A DNA stretch of 64,000 nucleotides from Paludibacteraceae bacterium (lineage in GTDB: Bacteria; Bacteroidota; Bacteroidia; Bacteroidales; Paludibacteraceae): positions 266,816 to 330,815 of the forward strand of contig JAGBEJ010000002.1 in NCBI GenBank assembly GCA_017937025.1, written 5' to 3'. Below are positions 8,694 through 17,692 of this stretch, in pieces. The notes under the pieces are model-generated. The model ran no database searches. It had not been told where the DNA came from and saw only the letters and a program-made list of their open reading frames with translations. How positions within the stretch are numbered: position 1 is the first letter of the stretch; each line of letters starts with the position of its first letter. The position numbers and the translations under genes were made by a program.

Positions 8694-10688
8694 TTAGAAA
8701 TGCAGTTTCACGCCAGCGAAAGCCGTAGCCTTAGGCATTGGGAAGCCGGCATTGATTTCGTACTTCTGCGCCAGGATATTATCCACACGCACGAAAACCG
8801 ATGCGCCCGGCAGTACGTTTATGTAGGCGTTGGCGTTCCACAACACAAAGTTCTCCTTCTGCTCTGCAGTTCCGACAGCCGTGTACAGTCCATCGACATA
8901 CTGGATTCCGGTGTTGAAGCCCCATCCGTGCCAGAATTTCTTGTTGTTGTATGACACGCTGGCGTAGAGATTATGCTCCGGTGCGGCTATGACGGGATTC
9001 TCCATGTGCAGGAAACTGTAGTTGGCGTTCACGCGCCACGAGTTGTTGATGTTGTAGCCGAACGAGAACTCGGCGCCGCAGTTCTCTATCTCGCCTGTGT
9101 TCAGGTTCTTAGGCCCACTTGTTCCCATGACGGTCTGTATGAGGTTGTCGCCCTTGATGTAGAAGGCGTTCAGACCGACGACCATCTTTGAGTCGAGCAG
9201 ACGGTGTCTGTACGAAAGTTCGTAGTTCATTATGTTCTCCGGGTCAAGTTCGGCGTTGGCTGGCTTGAACATGTACAACTCACGCAGCGTAGGGTTGCGG
9301 AAGCCCTTTGACACAGAAGCCTTGACGTCGATGTCCTTCGATGCGTGGAACACCACTCCACCCTGCGGAACCCATTCGCCGTGAGTGACTGAATGGTAGT
9401 CGTAGCGCAGACCAAGGTCGATGGTCAGCCATTTCCAGAAAAGCCCCTGCGAGTAGTTGACGTAGCCGGCGACTTCGTACTGAGTCGTGTCGGCAATGGT
9501 CTTGTCGGGTTTGGTTGTGTCGAAGAAGTCGTTCCACGCCTCGCCGCCGAAGTGGAAAAAGTCAGCGCCGACAGTCACACGACCGTTGCGGAAGAATCCG
9601 TTCGAGTTTTTCAGGAATGAATATGTCTGATAAGCCGACACGCCCCACATGTCGTCGTCGGATTTGTAGAGATAGTCCTTAGGCGACTCGCCTGCACCGT
9701 AGCCGTCGTTTATCTTATGCTTGCCGAAACTGTAGAAAGCGTTCACAGAGCCGGAAGTGTTATGATAGTCATTATTAACCGAAGCCGAGAAATAACCACG
9801 AAGAACTGACTGGTCCGCCTGGCTGAGCGGCGCAGTCACCGCACCCGGATTCGAGTCCTTGAAGAAAGTCACGTTGCCGTTAGCGCCCACGTTCCAATGC
9901 TTGTTTATGTCATAGCCAAGATTCAGCGAGCCGCCGTACTGACGGAACATCATGTTGTCGCGGTGGCCGTCAGTGTTGCTGTAGTTGGCAGAAGCAGCGC
10001 CCGAGAACTTCTCGTAGCGGAAGCGTGTGGAAGCGTCGATTTGCGCCGTGTTGTACGAGCCGTAAGACATAGAGAGGTCGGTCTCCGCGCCATTCTTCGC
10101 CTTGCCCTTGCGAGTGACGATATTCAGCACGCCGCCGAGAGCGTTAGAGCCGTAAAGCACAGAAGCCGGGCCACGCAGCACCTCGACACGCTCCACCCAG
10201 TCGGACAGATAAGTGTCCGCCACAGGATGACCGAACAAGCCCATGTACTGCGGATGACCGTCGATGAGCACAAGCATCTGACCCGAGCCGGCAGACACGC
10301 CACGGAGCGACAATCCGCCAGCCGCGCCGCCCGACACGCCGTAGCCAAGCACACCACGAGAAGTAAGGAACAGTCCAGGCACCTGCTGAGCCACCGTCGG
10401 CAGAATCGAAAGATTATTGCTCTGCTTGAGTTCTGTATTTGAAACCACGGAAACGTTATAAGGCAGATGACGAAGCTCCACTTCCTCGCGCGAACCAGTC
10501 ACCACAACCTCATCAAGCTTCATAACAGTAGGAGCTAAACAACAGACGAATTTTTGATATAGACAACCGTATACCACAGAATCAGGAAGTTGCCCTGCAT
10601 CCACCAGAGTGTCATTCACAGCCTCATCGGCATAGACAGCAGGCAGAGAGAGAAGTAATGCTGATGCGAGAATACAAAGCTTTTTCAT
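8694..10688 (-). CDS. TonB-dependent outer-membrane receptor
   Basis: 664 residues from the ATG at 10688, chosen because it begins MKKLCILASALLLSLPAVYA, a clean signal peptide; the upstream in-frame extension overlaps the previous gene. The plug domain is visible (DEVVVTGSREEVELRHLPYN, then VPGLFLTSRG, LRGPASVLYGSNALGG) and the chain ends in a beta-signal, GVKLHF. There is no N-terminal carboxypeptidase-like domain, so it is of the BtuB/CirA type, not SusC. An odd Cys-rich stretch (CLYQKFVCC) lies just before the plug. It is flanked by the Tat-signal reductase (31 nt upstream) and tatA (40 nt downstream). Substrate unknown. Confidence 0.9.
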   Translation of the reverse strand: MKKLCILASALLLSLPAVYADEAVNDTLVDAGQLPDSVVYGCLYQKFVCCLAPTVMKLDEVVVTGSREEVELRHLPYNVSVVSNTELKQSNNLSILPTVAQQVPGLFLTSRGVLGYGVSGGAAGGLSLRGVSAGSGQMLVLIDGHPQYMGLFGHPVADTYLSDWVERVEVLRGPASVLYGSNALGGVLNIVTRKGKAKNGAETDLSMSYGSYNTAQIDASTRFRYEKFSGAASANYSNTDGHRDNMMFRQYGGSLNLGYDINKHWNVGANGNVTFFKDSNPGAVTAPLSQADQSVLRGYFSASVNNDYHNTSGSVNAFYSFGKHKINDGYGAGESPKDYLYKSDDDMWGVSAYQTYSFLKNSNGFFRNGRVTVGADFFHFGGEAWNDFFDTTKPDKTIADTTQYEVAGYVNYSQGLFWKWLTIDLGLRYDYHSVTHGEWVPQGGVVFHASKDIDVKASVSKGFRNPTLRELYMFKPANAELDPENIMNYELSYRHRLLDSKMVVGLNAFYIKGDNLIQTVMGTSGPKNLNTGEIENCGAEFSFGYNINNSWRVNANYSFLHMENPVIAAPEHNLYASVSYNNKKFWHGWGFNTGIQYVDGLYTAVGTAEQKENFVLWNANAYINVLPGASVFVRVDNILAQKYEINAGFPMPKATAFAGVKLHF

Positions 10689-10719
10689 TTTAATCGTTTT
10701 GCAATGTTTGGGGTTATAA

Positions 10720-12147
10720 TCAAATAAGAGTACCCTGCTTGAGCGACTCCACAAAACCGTCGATGCGGTGAAGCTCCGACGGAATCTCGATAGTCTGCGG
10801 ACAATGCGACACGCACTGGTTGCAGCCTATGCAATGGCTCGCCTGACGAAGACGAGGCACGCTGCGGTCGTAGCCCACAAGGAAAGCCTTGCGTTCGCGC
10901 GCATATTCAGGGTCCTGCGCCGACGACGGCACATTGCCCTCGTTCACGCACTTGTTGTAATGCACGAAAATGGCAGGTATGTCGATGCCGTAAGGGCAAG
11001 GCATGCAGTATTTGCAGTCGTTGCAAGGGATGGTCGGATACTTGAGAATAAGCTTAGCCACGTACTCGAGGAACTCCAGGTCGTCGTCGGTCAGGTTGAC
11101 AAGCGGCGAGTAAGTGTCCAGATTCTCCTCCAGATGCTCCATGTAGGTCATGCCGCTGAGCACCGTCAGCACATTCGGGAAGTTGCCGGCATAGCGGAAC
11201 GCCCACGACGCCACCGACGAGTCAGGCACACGCTGCTTGAGCGTCTCCACCACATGGTCGGGCAACGTAGCCAGTCGGCCACCGAGCAGCGGCTCCATGA
11301 TGATGGCAGGGATGCCGCGCTTCTCCAGTTCCGAATAGAGATACTCGGCGTTAGTGTTGCGCTCGCGCACCTCCTTGGCATGCTTCCAGTCCACGTAGTT
11401 CAGCTGAATCTGCACAAAGTCCCATTTGTATTTGTCGTGCATAGAGAGCAGATAGTCGAAGGCGGCGATGTCGCCATGGTACGAGAATCCGAGGTTGCGT
11501 ATGCGTCCAGCCTTGCGCTCCTCCACGAGGAAATCGAGCATTCCGTTGTCGAAATAGCGCGCCTTCAGAGCGTCCATTCCCGACACCTTCTCGCCGTCCT
11601 TTTCAGCAGGCATGCCGATGCCGTGCAGCAGGTAGTAGTCTATGCAATCAACCTGAAGATTCTTGAACGAATTGCGGTACATCTGCATAGAAGCGGCACG
11701 AGACCATTTCTCGGGGCTGAAGTTCGACAGCTTGGTCGCTACGAAGTACGACTCGCGCGGATGGCGGTGCAGGGCTATGCCGGTCGATGCCTCGGACTCG
11801 CCTTTGCAATACGCCGGCGAGGTGTCGAAATAGTTCACACCGTTCTCCATGGCGTAATCCACGAGCCTGTTCACCTGCTTCTGGTCTATCGGCGAGTCGT
11901 TCTTCTTGCCGGCTGGGTTGCCGTCGGTGGCAGGCAGACGCATCATGCCGTAGCCGAGCAGCGAGACCTTGTCATGGGTTGTCGGGGTTATGCGATAAGT
12001 CATCGTTCCCCTCTTCTTCTTGGACGAGGACGACTTGCCTTCTGGACCGGAGCATCCGACCGACGCCACAGCCGCAGCCAGCGAGCCCGCTCCCACAAGT
12101 TTAAGGAACGAGCGGCGTGTTATCTTGCGTTTATTGCTATTCTTCAT
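10720..12147 (-). CDS. Tat-exported aldo/keto reductase with C-terminal ferredoxin domain
   Basis: 475 residues. The N-terminus has a twin-arginine signal, RRSFLK (11-16), followed by a hydrophobic region and a lipobox-like SVGC (Cys32), so it is probably a Tat-exported lipoprotein. The aldo/keto reductase barrel shows GYGMMRLP and NYFDTSPAYCKGESE with the catalytic-type Tyr. The C-terminus carries two Cys clusters, CNDCKYCMPCPYGIDIP and CIGCNQCVSHCP, suggesting [4Fe-4S] clusters. It sits 12 nt after the Fe-S membrane protein gene and in the same operon as tatAC, an unusual case where the exporter is encoded with its probable cargo. Substrate unknown. Confidence 0.9.
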   Translation of the reverse strand: MKNSNKRKITRRSFLKLVGAGSLAAAVASVGCSGPEGKSSSSKKKRGTMTYRITPTTHDKVSLLGYGMMRLPATDGNPAGKKNDSPIDQKQVNRLVDYAMENGVNYFDTSPAYCKGESEASTGIALHRHPRESYFVATKLSNFSPEKWSRAASMQMYRNSFKNLQVDCIDYYLLHGIGMPAEKDGEKVSGMDALKARYFDNGMLDFLVEERKAGRIRNLGFSYHGDIAAFDYLLSMHDKYKWDFVQIQLNYVDWKHAKEVRERNTNAEYLYSELEKRGIPAIIMEPLLGGRLATLPDHVVETLKQRVPDSSVASWAFRYAGNFPNVLTVLSGMTYMEHLEENLDTYSPLVNLTDDDLEFLEYVAKLILKYPTIPCNDCKYCMPCPYGIDIPAIFVHYNKCVNEGNVPSSAQDPEYARERKAFLVGYDRSVPRLRQASHCIGCNQCVSHCPQTIEIPSELHRIDGFVESLKQGTLI

Positions 12148-12159
12148 AAGGCTATGTTT

Positions 12160-13644
12160 TTATATCATTCTCTGCATCTCGTGCCCCTCGACGTAGATTG
12201 CACTAAACGGACGAGACGGACACAGGTTCTCGCATGCGCCGCAGCCTATGCAGCGTGATGTGTTTACAACTGGTATTTTCAGTGATTCTGGGTCATTGGC
12301 ATCGGACGGCACCATCATTATGGCTCCCGAAGGACAATGGCGGGCGCAGTTGCCGCACTCCACGCCGTCGGTCAGCGGAACGCAGTTCTCACGCAACCAC
12401 ACCGCATGACCAATCTGCAGCGACGACTTCTCAGCCTTGGTTATCGGCTTGATGGCGCCGGCAGGACACACGTTGGAGCATCTTGTGCACTCCGGACGGC
12501 AGTAGCCGCGCTCGTATGATGCGTAAGGCTGCATGAACGTCGAGAGCGACTCCGAAGGTCTCAGCACGCCGTTGGGACAAGCCGACACGCACAGCTGGCA
12601 GGCGGTGCAGTGGTCAGCCATGTTGTTGGCTGATATGGCGCCCGGAGGCAGAATCGGAGTCTTGCGCTCGGGCATACGCTTGTCCTCAATGACTGCCAGT
12701 CCGCCATCGACGCTCTTCTCCTGAGCCGACACGACCGCCGCAGTGGCGAGCAGAGCCGACGTCGCAAGGAAGTCGCGGCGCGAATTGTCAACACTCTCCT
12801 GCCCGGCTTCACGCTTGGCGGCAAGAGGGCGCATCTTATATGAAATGGCGTTCTGGTGGCATTTGCCTATGCAGTCGAAGCAAGCCACGCAGCGGCTATG
12901 GTCTATGGCGGAGTTCTTGGAGTCGATGCACGACGACTTGCAGTTGCGCGAGCACAGTCCGCAGTGGTTGCACTTATCTGTGTCGATGACCGGACGGAAA
13001 AGTGAGAAGCGCGACAGCAGTCCCAGAGTCGTGCCGACGGGGCAAATCGTGTTGCAGTACGTTCTGCCGCCAATCCACGCCAGCACAGCGACAACGGCGA
13101 GCGTCACAGCCGCCACGGCAGTCACAGCCACCGACTTCAGCACCCACACGTCCACATGGTAGAACATATATGAGTCTGCCTTTTCGGCAATCGTGGCGAG
13201 CAGGTTGTTAGCCAGCAGGTAAAGCGGCTGGAAGAACGAGGCGGCTATTCGCCCGTAGGCGCTGTAAGGCGCAAGCAGCACGACGAAGGCATTGACACCA
13301 GCTATGACAGCCACGACGAAAACGCCAAGCACCGAGTAGCGCAGCCAGTTCTTAGGCTTGCTGTAGCCGAAGCGGTTCTTTTTGCGCTTGCCGGCAAGCC
13401 ACGAGACGACGTCCTGCATAACGCCCAGCGGACATATCACCGAGCAATAGACACGCCCGAAAAGCAGTGTCAGCAGCACAATTCCGACTATGACAGCCAC
13501 ATTGAGCGACAACACAGCCGGCAGAAACTGCACCTTGGCGAGAAAGCCGACCGAACGCGCGGCTGTGCCCGTGAAATCGACGAAAAGCCATGTCACAAGC
13601 AACAGGACTATCACCGCCGAGATAATTCTTATTCTTCTTAACAT
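12160..13644 (-). CDS. Membrane polyferredoxin, NapH-like / NapG-like fusion
   Basis: 494 residues from the ATG at 13644 (MLRRIRII, then a membrane segment); a longer in-frame start adds 35 non-signal-like residues. The N-terminal half has several membrane segments with two NapH-type motifs, CSVICP (67-72) and CNTICP (197-202), and ferredoxin motifs CNHCGLCSRNC and CVACFDCIGKC (225-262). At 289-306 comes an internal twin-arginine-like stretch, SRRDFLATSALLATAAVVSA, and then a NapG-like half with CTACQLCVSACP, CTRCSNVCP, CGNCARHCP and CIGCGACENLCP. It probably passes electrons from the quinone pool or cytoplasm to the neighbouring exported reductase. First gene of the operon. Confidence 0.88.
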   Translation of the reverse strand: MLRRIRIISAVIVLLLVTWLFVDFTGTAARSVGFLAKVQFLPAVLSLNVAVIVGIVLLTLLFGRVYCSVICPLGVMQDVVSWLAGKRKKNRFGYSKPKNWLRYSVLGVFVVAVIAGVNAFVVLLAPYSAYGRIAASFFQPLYLLANNLLATIAEKADSYMFYHVDVWVLKSVAVTAVAAVTLAVVAVLAWIGGRTYCNTICPVGTTLGLLSRFSLFRPVIDTDKCNHCGLCSRNCKSSCIDSKNSAIDHSRCVACFDCIGKCHQNAISYKMRPLAAKREAGQESVDNSRRDFLATSALLATAAVVSAQEKSVDGGLAVIEDKRMPERKTPILPPGAISANNMADHCTACQLCVSACPNGVLRPSESLSTFMQPYASYERGYCRPECTRCSNVCPAGAIKPITKAEKSSLQIGHAVWLRENCVPLTDGVECGNCARHCPSGAIMMVPSDANDPESLKIPVVNTSRCIGCGACENLCPSRPFSAIYVEGHEMQRMI

Positions 13645-13802
13645 CAGGTTGATTTTGATTGATTTATCACGAATAACAAATGTAATGAAATTTCGATAAC
13701 CGCAAATCAGCGCATTGATTAAAAAACGATTCTGCCACCCACTCGGCACTAATCGTTTTTTTTTTAACTAATCAGGCGATACACAATTACAATACTTTTT
13801 TA

Positions 13803-13810
13803 TAGCTTTG
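13803..13810 (+). promoter_or_regulatory. -7 box (TAGCTTTG) for the CHU_C protein gene
   Basis: TAGCTTTG fits TAnnTTTG and lies 21 nt before the chosen ATG at 13832. No clear TTTG -33 element at the expected distance. Confidence 0.5.
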
Positions 13811-13831
13811 CAAAATAAATCTCCCGCTAAC

Positions 13832-16003
13832 ATGAGAAAGAACTGGCTCGTCATATCAATAGTGCTGATAGCTATGCTCTCCGCCTTTCTACACGCACAA
13901 ATCACAAGACTGGTCTTTCTCGAAGACTTCGGCGGCAACGAAGCCACCGACCCAGCCGTGAGTCCGAGCGGCACCCCCGGAGTTGTCAATTACAGATATA
14001 ATAATAAATCGGAATCATATTCTGGGTACTATTCTGTACGAAAGTCGCGCTACCACGGCTCGTGGCACTACATGGACGACCACACCGTGGAGAATGACTT
14101 AGAGCGTGGATATTTAATGTATGTTGATGCCAACAACAATGAGATATTCTATCTCAAGGATATTGAAATAGGATGCTCAAGAGATCTGACATTCGGCGTC
14201 TGGGCGGTGAACGTGAACACTTACCAGCAAACCCATGACAACTGGGCAAAGCCGATTCTTGAATTCAAGGTAACGGACTACTACACAGGCGACACGCTCA
14301 TACTGAAGCAGACGGGCGAGATTCATGTCGACAAAGTAAACGTCTCTGCATTAGAGTCTGCCACATGGATACATTACACAGCGAAAGGCACAATACCCAA
14401 AGGCGTAAACAAAATCCACTTCGAGATGCTAACAAAACAACACGCCTACTTAGGCGGTGACTTCGCTATCGACGACATAGAGATATTCGTTGACGAGCCT
14501 GACAACTTCGTGCTGAGCGACATGGACGCTTGCTCAAACGAAGAACTGACCATCAAGGCTCCAGACATCGACTACAAGAGCTGGTTCGGAGATGACATCT
14601 ACTACACTTGGGAGAAACTCTCCGACGACGGCACGTCATGGACCACGGTAGGCTACGACAAAGACTTGGCGCTCGGCAAGCCTGACGCAACGATGAACGG
14701 CAAGTACCGCATGTCGGCGAATTGCTCGACCGACCTTTTCTGCATCGTGCATAGCGACACTATGACATTAAAAGTAATAGAGACAAAAGACTCGACAATA
14801 AACAAAAAAATATGCCGAGGAGAGACGTACTCTTTCAACGGACAGGAGATAAAAGAAAGCGGAGTTTACACATACAAGACAAAGAGCATCATCACTGGTT
14901 GCGACAGCACCGTGACGCTGAACATGGACGTGATTGAACCGAAAGACTCGACAATAAACGAAAAAATATGCCAAGGTGAGACGTATTCATTCAACGGACA
15001 GGACATAAAAAAAAGAGGCGTTTACACATACACAACCAAGAGCCTCATCACTGGATGCGACAGCATCGTGACGCTGAACTTGGAGGTGATTGATCTGAAA
15101 GACTCAATCATAAACGAGAAAATTTGCCGAGGAGAGACGTACACATTCAACGGACAGAACATAACAGAAAGCGGAATTTACACATACATAACAAAAAGCC
15201 TAATCACTGGTTGCGACAGCATCGTGGCGCTGGTAATGAATGTGATAGAACCGAAAGACTCAATCATAAACGAAAAGATTTGCCGAGGAGAGACGTACTC
15301 TTTCAACGGACAGAACATAACAGAAGGCGGAGTTTACACATACAAGACAAAGAGCCTCATCACTGGATGCGACAGCATCGTGACGCTGAACATGGACGTG
15401 ATTGAGCCGAAAGACTCGACAATAGACGAAAGAATGTGCAAGGGCGAGACATACTCGTTCAACGGACAAGAGATAACAGAAAGCGGCGTTTACACATACA
15501 TAACCAAAAGCTTCATCACTGGGTGCGACAGCATCGTGACGCTGAACATGGACGTGATTGAGCCAGACGAGACTGAAATAACGATGCTGATGCCGCAGGA
15601 CGGTTTCTACGAATGGGAAGGCGACGTGTACCGCAAGCCAGGCACATACAAGAAAATGCTGAAAAACCAATTCGGATGCGACAGCCTCGTCGTGCTGACA
15701 CTTGACGCCAATCCTACGGTCCATGTGAACATACCGGAAGGATTCTCGCCAAACGACGACGGCATAAACGACACATTCGTGATACAAGGCATCGAGAACT
15801 ACGCCGACAACCGCATACGCATATTCAACCGCTGGGGCAACAAGGTGTACGAGGCGTCGCCCTACCGCAACGACTGGGACGGACGAAACCACGAAGGCGG
15901 CAACGTCGGGTCGGACAAACTGCCTGTGGGAACGTACTACTATCTGCTGTGGCTGCGCAAGAACGACAGTCCGAAGAAAGGCTACATCTACCTGAACCGA
16001 TAA
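13832..16003 (+). CDS. Repeat-containing surface protein with CHU_C (T9SS type B) C-terminus
   Basis: 723 residues from the ATG at 13832, which gives a signal peptide ending SAFLHAQ. Residues about 25-230 form a beta-rich region with FLEDFGGNE at the start. Residues 320-579 are five tandem 52-residue repeats of the pattern KDSTINEKICRGETYSFNGQ...GVYTY...GCDS, and a sixth degenerate copy follows. The last 95 residues are a gliding-motility-type C-terminal domain: FSPNDDGINDTF, IRIFNRWGNKVYE, DWDG and LPVGTYYY. Such domains direct type IX secretion and surface attachment. It is followed at 15 nt by a PorP-like gene, the usual partner of type B cargo. Probable adhesin or surface fibre. Confidence 0.9.
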   Translation: MRKNWLVISIVLIAMLSAFLHAQITRLVFLEDFGGNEATDPAVSPSGTPGVVNYRYNNKSESYSGYYSVRKSRYHGSWHYMDDHTVENDLERGYLMYVDANNNEIFYLKDIEIGCSRDLTFGVWAVNVNTYQQTHDNWAKPILEFKVTDYYTGDTLILKQTGEIHVDKVNVSALESATWIHYTAKGTIPKGVNKIHFEMLTKQHAYLGGDFAIDDIEIFVDEPDNFVLSDMDACSNEELTIKAPDIDYKSWFGDDIYYTWEKLSDDGTSWTTVGYDKDLALGKPDATMNGKYRMSANCSTDLFCIVHSDTMTLKVIETKDSTINKKICRGETYSFNGQEIKESGVYTYKTKSIITGCDSTVTLNMDVIEPKDSTINEKICQGETYSFNGQDIKKRGVYTYTTKSLITGCDSIVTLNLEVIDLKDSIINEKICRGETYTFNGQNITESGIYTYITKSLITGCDSIVALVMNVIEPKDSIINEKICRGETYSFNGQNITEGGVYTYKTKSLITGCDSIVTLNMDVIEPKDSTIDERMCKGETYSFNGQEITESGVYTYITKSFITGCDSIVTLNMDVIEPDETEITMLMPQDGFYEWEGDVYRKPGTYKKMLKNQFGCDSLVVLTLDANPTVHVNIPEGFSPNDDGINDTFVIQGIENYADNRIRIFNRWGNKVYEASPYRNDWDGRNHEGGNVGSDKLPVGTYYYLLWLRKNDSPKKGYIYLNR
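14789..15568 (+). repeat. Five tandem 156-bp coding repeats
   Basis: The marker GACTCGAC/GACTCAAT recurs at 14789, 14945, 15101, 15257 and 15413, exactly 156 bp (52 codons) apart, with no indels. Copies 3 and 4 share ATCATAAACGA while copies 1 and 2 share ACAATAAACGA or a close variant. Each unit encodes a CxGETY...GCDS domain, so unit gain or loss would keep the frame. Confidence 0.95.
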
Positions 16004-16018
16004 AAGACACGCGCAAGA

Positions 16019-17647
16019 ATGAAACGACTGCTGCTCATACTTCTGTTGCTGCCGGCGATGGTCACGCTCCACGCCCAGCAGGAAGCCATGTTCAGCTTCT
16101 ACGACTGGAACAAGATGTCGCTCAACCCTGCTGTAGCCGGCGACAACGGCACACTCAACGCCACGCTCATACACCGTAGCCAGTGGGTGGGATTCGAAGG
16201 CGCGCCGATAACGCAGTCGCTGACAGTTGACGCGCCAGTGGTAGGCGACGCAGTGAACCTCGGACTGTCGGTGCTGAACGACAAGACCGGACCGGTACGC
16301 AACGTGGGCGTGATGGTGGATTACGCATACCGCATGAAACTGTCGGACAACTGGAAAGTGTCATTAGGTCTGAAAGCCGGATTCAATGACTACATCTTCG
16401 ACTTAGGCGGCGTGAAGACCATCGACATTGACCCCGTATTCACCAAAAGCGACAACGACTTCGACCTGAACATAGGCATCGGAGCGTTCGCCAGCTACAA
16501 GCGCCTGACATTCGGATTCGCCGTGCCTAAGCTCATAGAGAACGGATTCGACTACACGGTGGACGGCGCTGCCAAGGAGTTTCGCCACTACTACATGACG
16601 GCGTCATACGACCAGCCGCTGAACGAGCATTTCACCCTGCGCCCCACCACCCTACTGAAGGTGACCGAAGGCGCGCCCGTGGAAGGCGACATCACGCTCG
16701 TCTGCTTCTACGACAACAAATACTGGATAGGCGTGATGGGGCGGTCGATGGACGGCGTGGGACTGCAATGCGGCATACGTCCGTGGAAGAACTGCGCCAT
16801 AGGCTACGCCTTCGACTGGTCGATAGCCAACACGACGGGATACACCAACGCCGGCAGCCATGAGGTAATGCTGCATTACGAATACGACTACAGAAAACGC
16901 AAGCGCAAGGAACAGCCTGCACAAGAAGCGCTGCCGATGAAGCAAGAACAAGAGATTGTCGAAGCACCGAAAGACACAATAAAACCAGAGCCAGAACCCG
17001 TCGCCGAGCCTGAAGAAGAACCAGCGCAGCCAGTCGTAGAAGACGAAGGCGACAAGATGATCGTTTACAAGGTGACGGTGGTGAACTTCAAGAACAACGC
17101 GCCGATAGAAGGCGCTGAAGTGAGAATTGGCGGATTCTTAGAAAAGGAGACCGACTCTGCTGGCGTTGCCGAGTTCGTCTTCGCCGACGAGCAGTTCAAT
17201 GTGGATGTCCGTGCCTTGGGCTACTACAATGTGCGCACAACACGGAAAGGCAGTCAGAACGACACCATCTACATGACCGTGATGCTGAACCGCAGAATCG
17301 TCTTGAAAAACATCTATTACGACTTCGACAAAGCCGACCTCAGAGCGGAAAGTGTGAAGGAGTTAGAGAAAATCGTCGCATTCCTGAAAACCAACCCAGA
17401 CCTGAAAATAGAACTCGGCAGCCACACCGACTCACGCGGCAACGACGACTACAACATGCGGCTTTCTGAACGCCGTGCAAAAAGCGTCGTGGACTACATC
17501 ATAAGCCGTGGCATAAGCCCTGAGCGAATAGCCAGCAAGGGATATGGCGAGACACGCCTCGTTAACGACTGCGGCAACGGCGTTAAGTGCACCGAGGAAG
17601 AACACCAGCAGAACCGACGGACGGAAATCCTGATTCTTGAGAAATAA
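16019..17647 (+). CDS. PorP/SprF-like protein fused to OmpA-like domain
   Basis: 542 residues. After a signal peptide (MKRLLLILLLLPAMVTLHAQ) comes a PorP/SprF beta-barrel-type domain, beginning QEAMFSFYDWNKMSLNPAVAG and running to about residue 290. A Pro/Glu-rich linker (about 300-345) follows, then a carboxypeptidase-regulatory-like beta sandwich (about 350-420) and a C-terminal OmpA peptidoglycan-binding domain (about 430-542) with YYDFDKADLR, GSHTDSRGNDDYNMRLSERRA and the NRRTEI end. PorP-like proteins help retain type B T9SS cargo at the surface. The gene lies 15 nt after such a cargo gene, so the pair is probably dedicated. The OmpA fusion would anchor the barrel to peptidoglycan. Confidence 0.88.
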   Translation: MKRLLLILLLLPAMVTLHAQQEAMFSFYDWNKMSLNPAVAGDNGTLNATLIHRSQWVGFEGAPITQSLTVDAPVVGDAVNLGLSVLNDKTGPVRNVGVMVDYAYRMKLSDNWKVSLGLKAGFNDYIFDLGGVKTIDIDPVFTKSDNDFDLNIGIGAFASYKRLTFGFAVPKLIENGFDYTVDGAAKEFRHYYMTASYDQPLNEHFTLRPTTLLKVTEGAPVEGDITLVCFYDNKYWIGVMGRSMDGVGLQCGIRPWKNCAIGYAFDWSIANTTGYTNAGSHEVMLHYEYDYRKRKRKEQPAQEALPMKQEQEIVEAPKDTIKPEPEPVAEPEEEPAQPVVEDEGDKMIVYKVTVVNFKNNAPIEGAEVRIGGFLEKETDSAGVAEFVFADEQFNVDVRALGYYNVRTTRKGSQNDTIYMTVMLNRRIVLKNIYYDFDKADLRAESVKELEKIVAFLKTNPDLKIELGSHTDSRGNDDYNMRLSERRAKSVVDYIISRGISPERIASKGYGETRLVNDCGNGVKCTEEEHQQNRRTEILILEK

Positions 17648-17667
17648 GCAACGAAGCCTTACCTTTG
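17636..17667 (+). promoter_or_regulatory. Promoter of the MATE transporter gene
   Basis: CTTG (17636-17639), 20 nt, TACCTTTG (17660-17667): a near-consensus Bacteroidota promoter that overlaps the end of the PorP-OmpA gene, 25 nt before the MATE start. Confidence 0.65.
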
Positions 17668-17692
17668 CACAAGAAAAAAAAGCAGAACTGCA

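Noticed and set aside
10768..12258. Plus-strand frame of 496 codons opposite the aldo/keto reductase
   Set aside because: Antisense shadow caused by biased codon use; product is Arg/His-rich without motifs, while the minus strand has full AKR and Fe-S motifs.
14789..15568. CRISPR array
   Set aside because: Regular period repeats are coding, 156 bp with no unique spacers, and translate into a conserved 52-residue domain.
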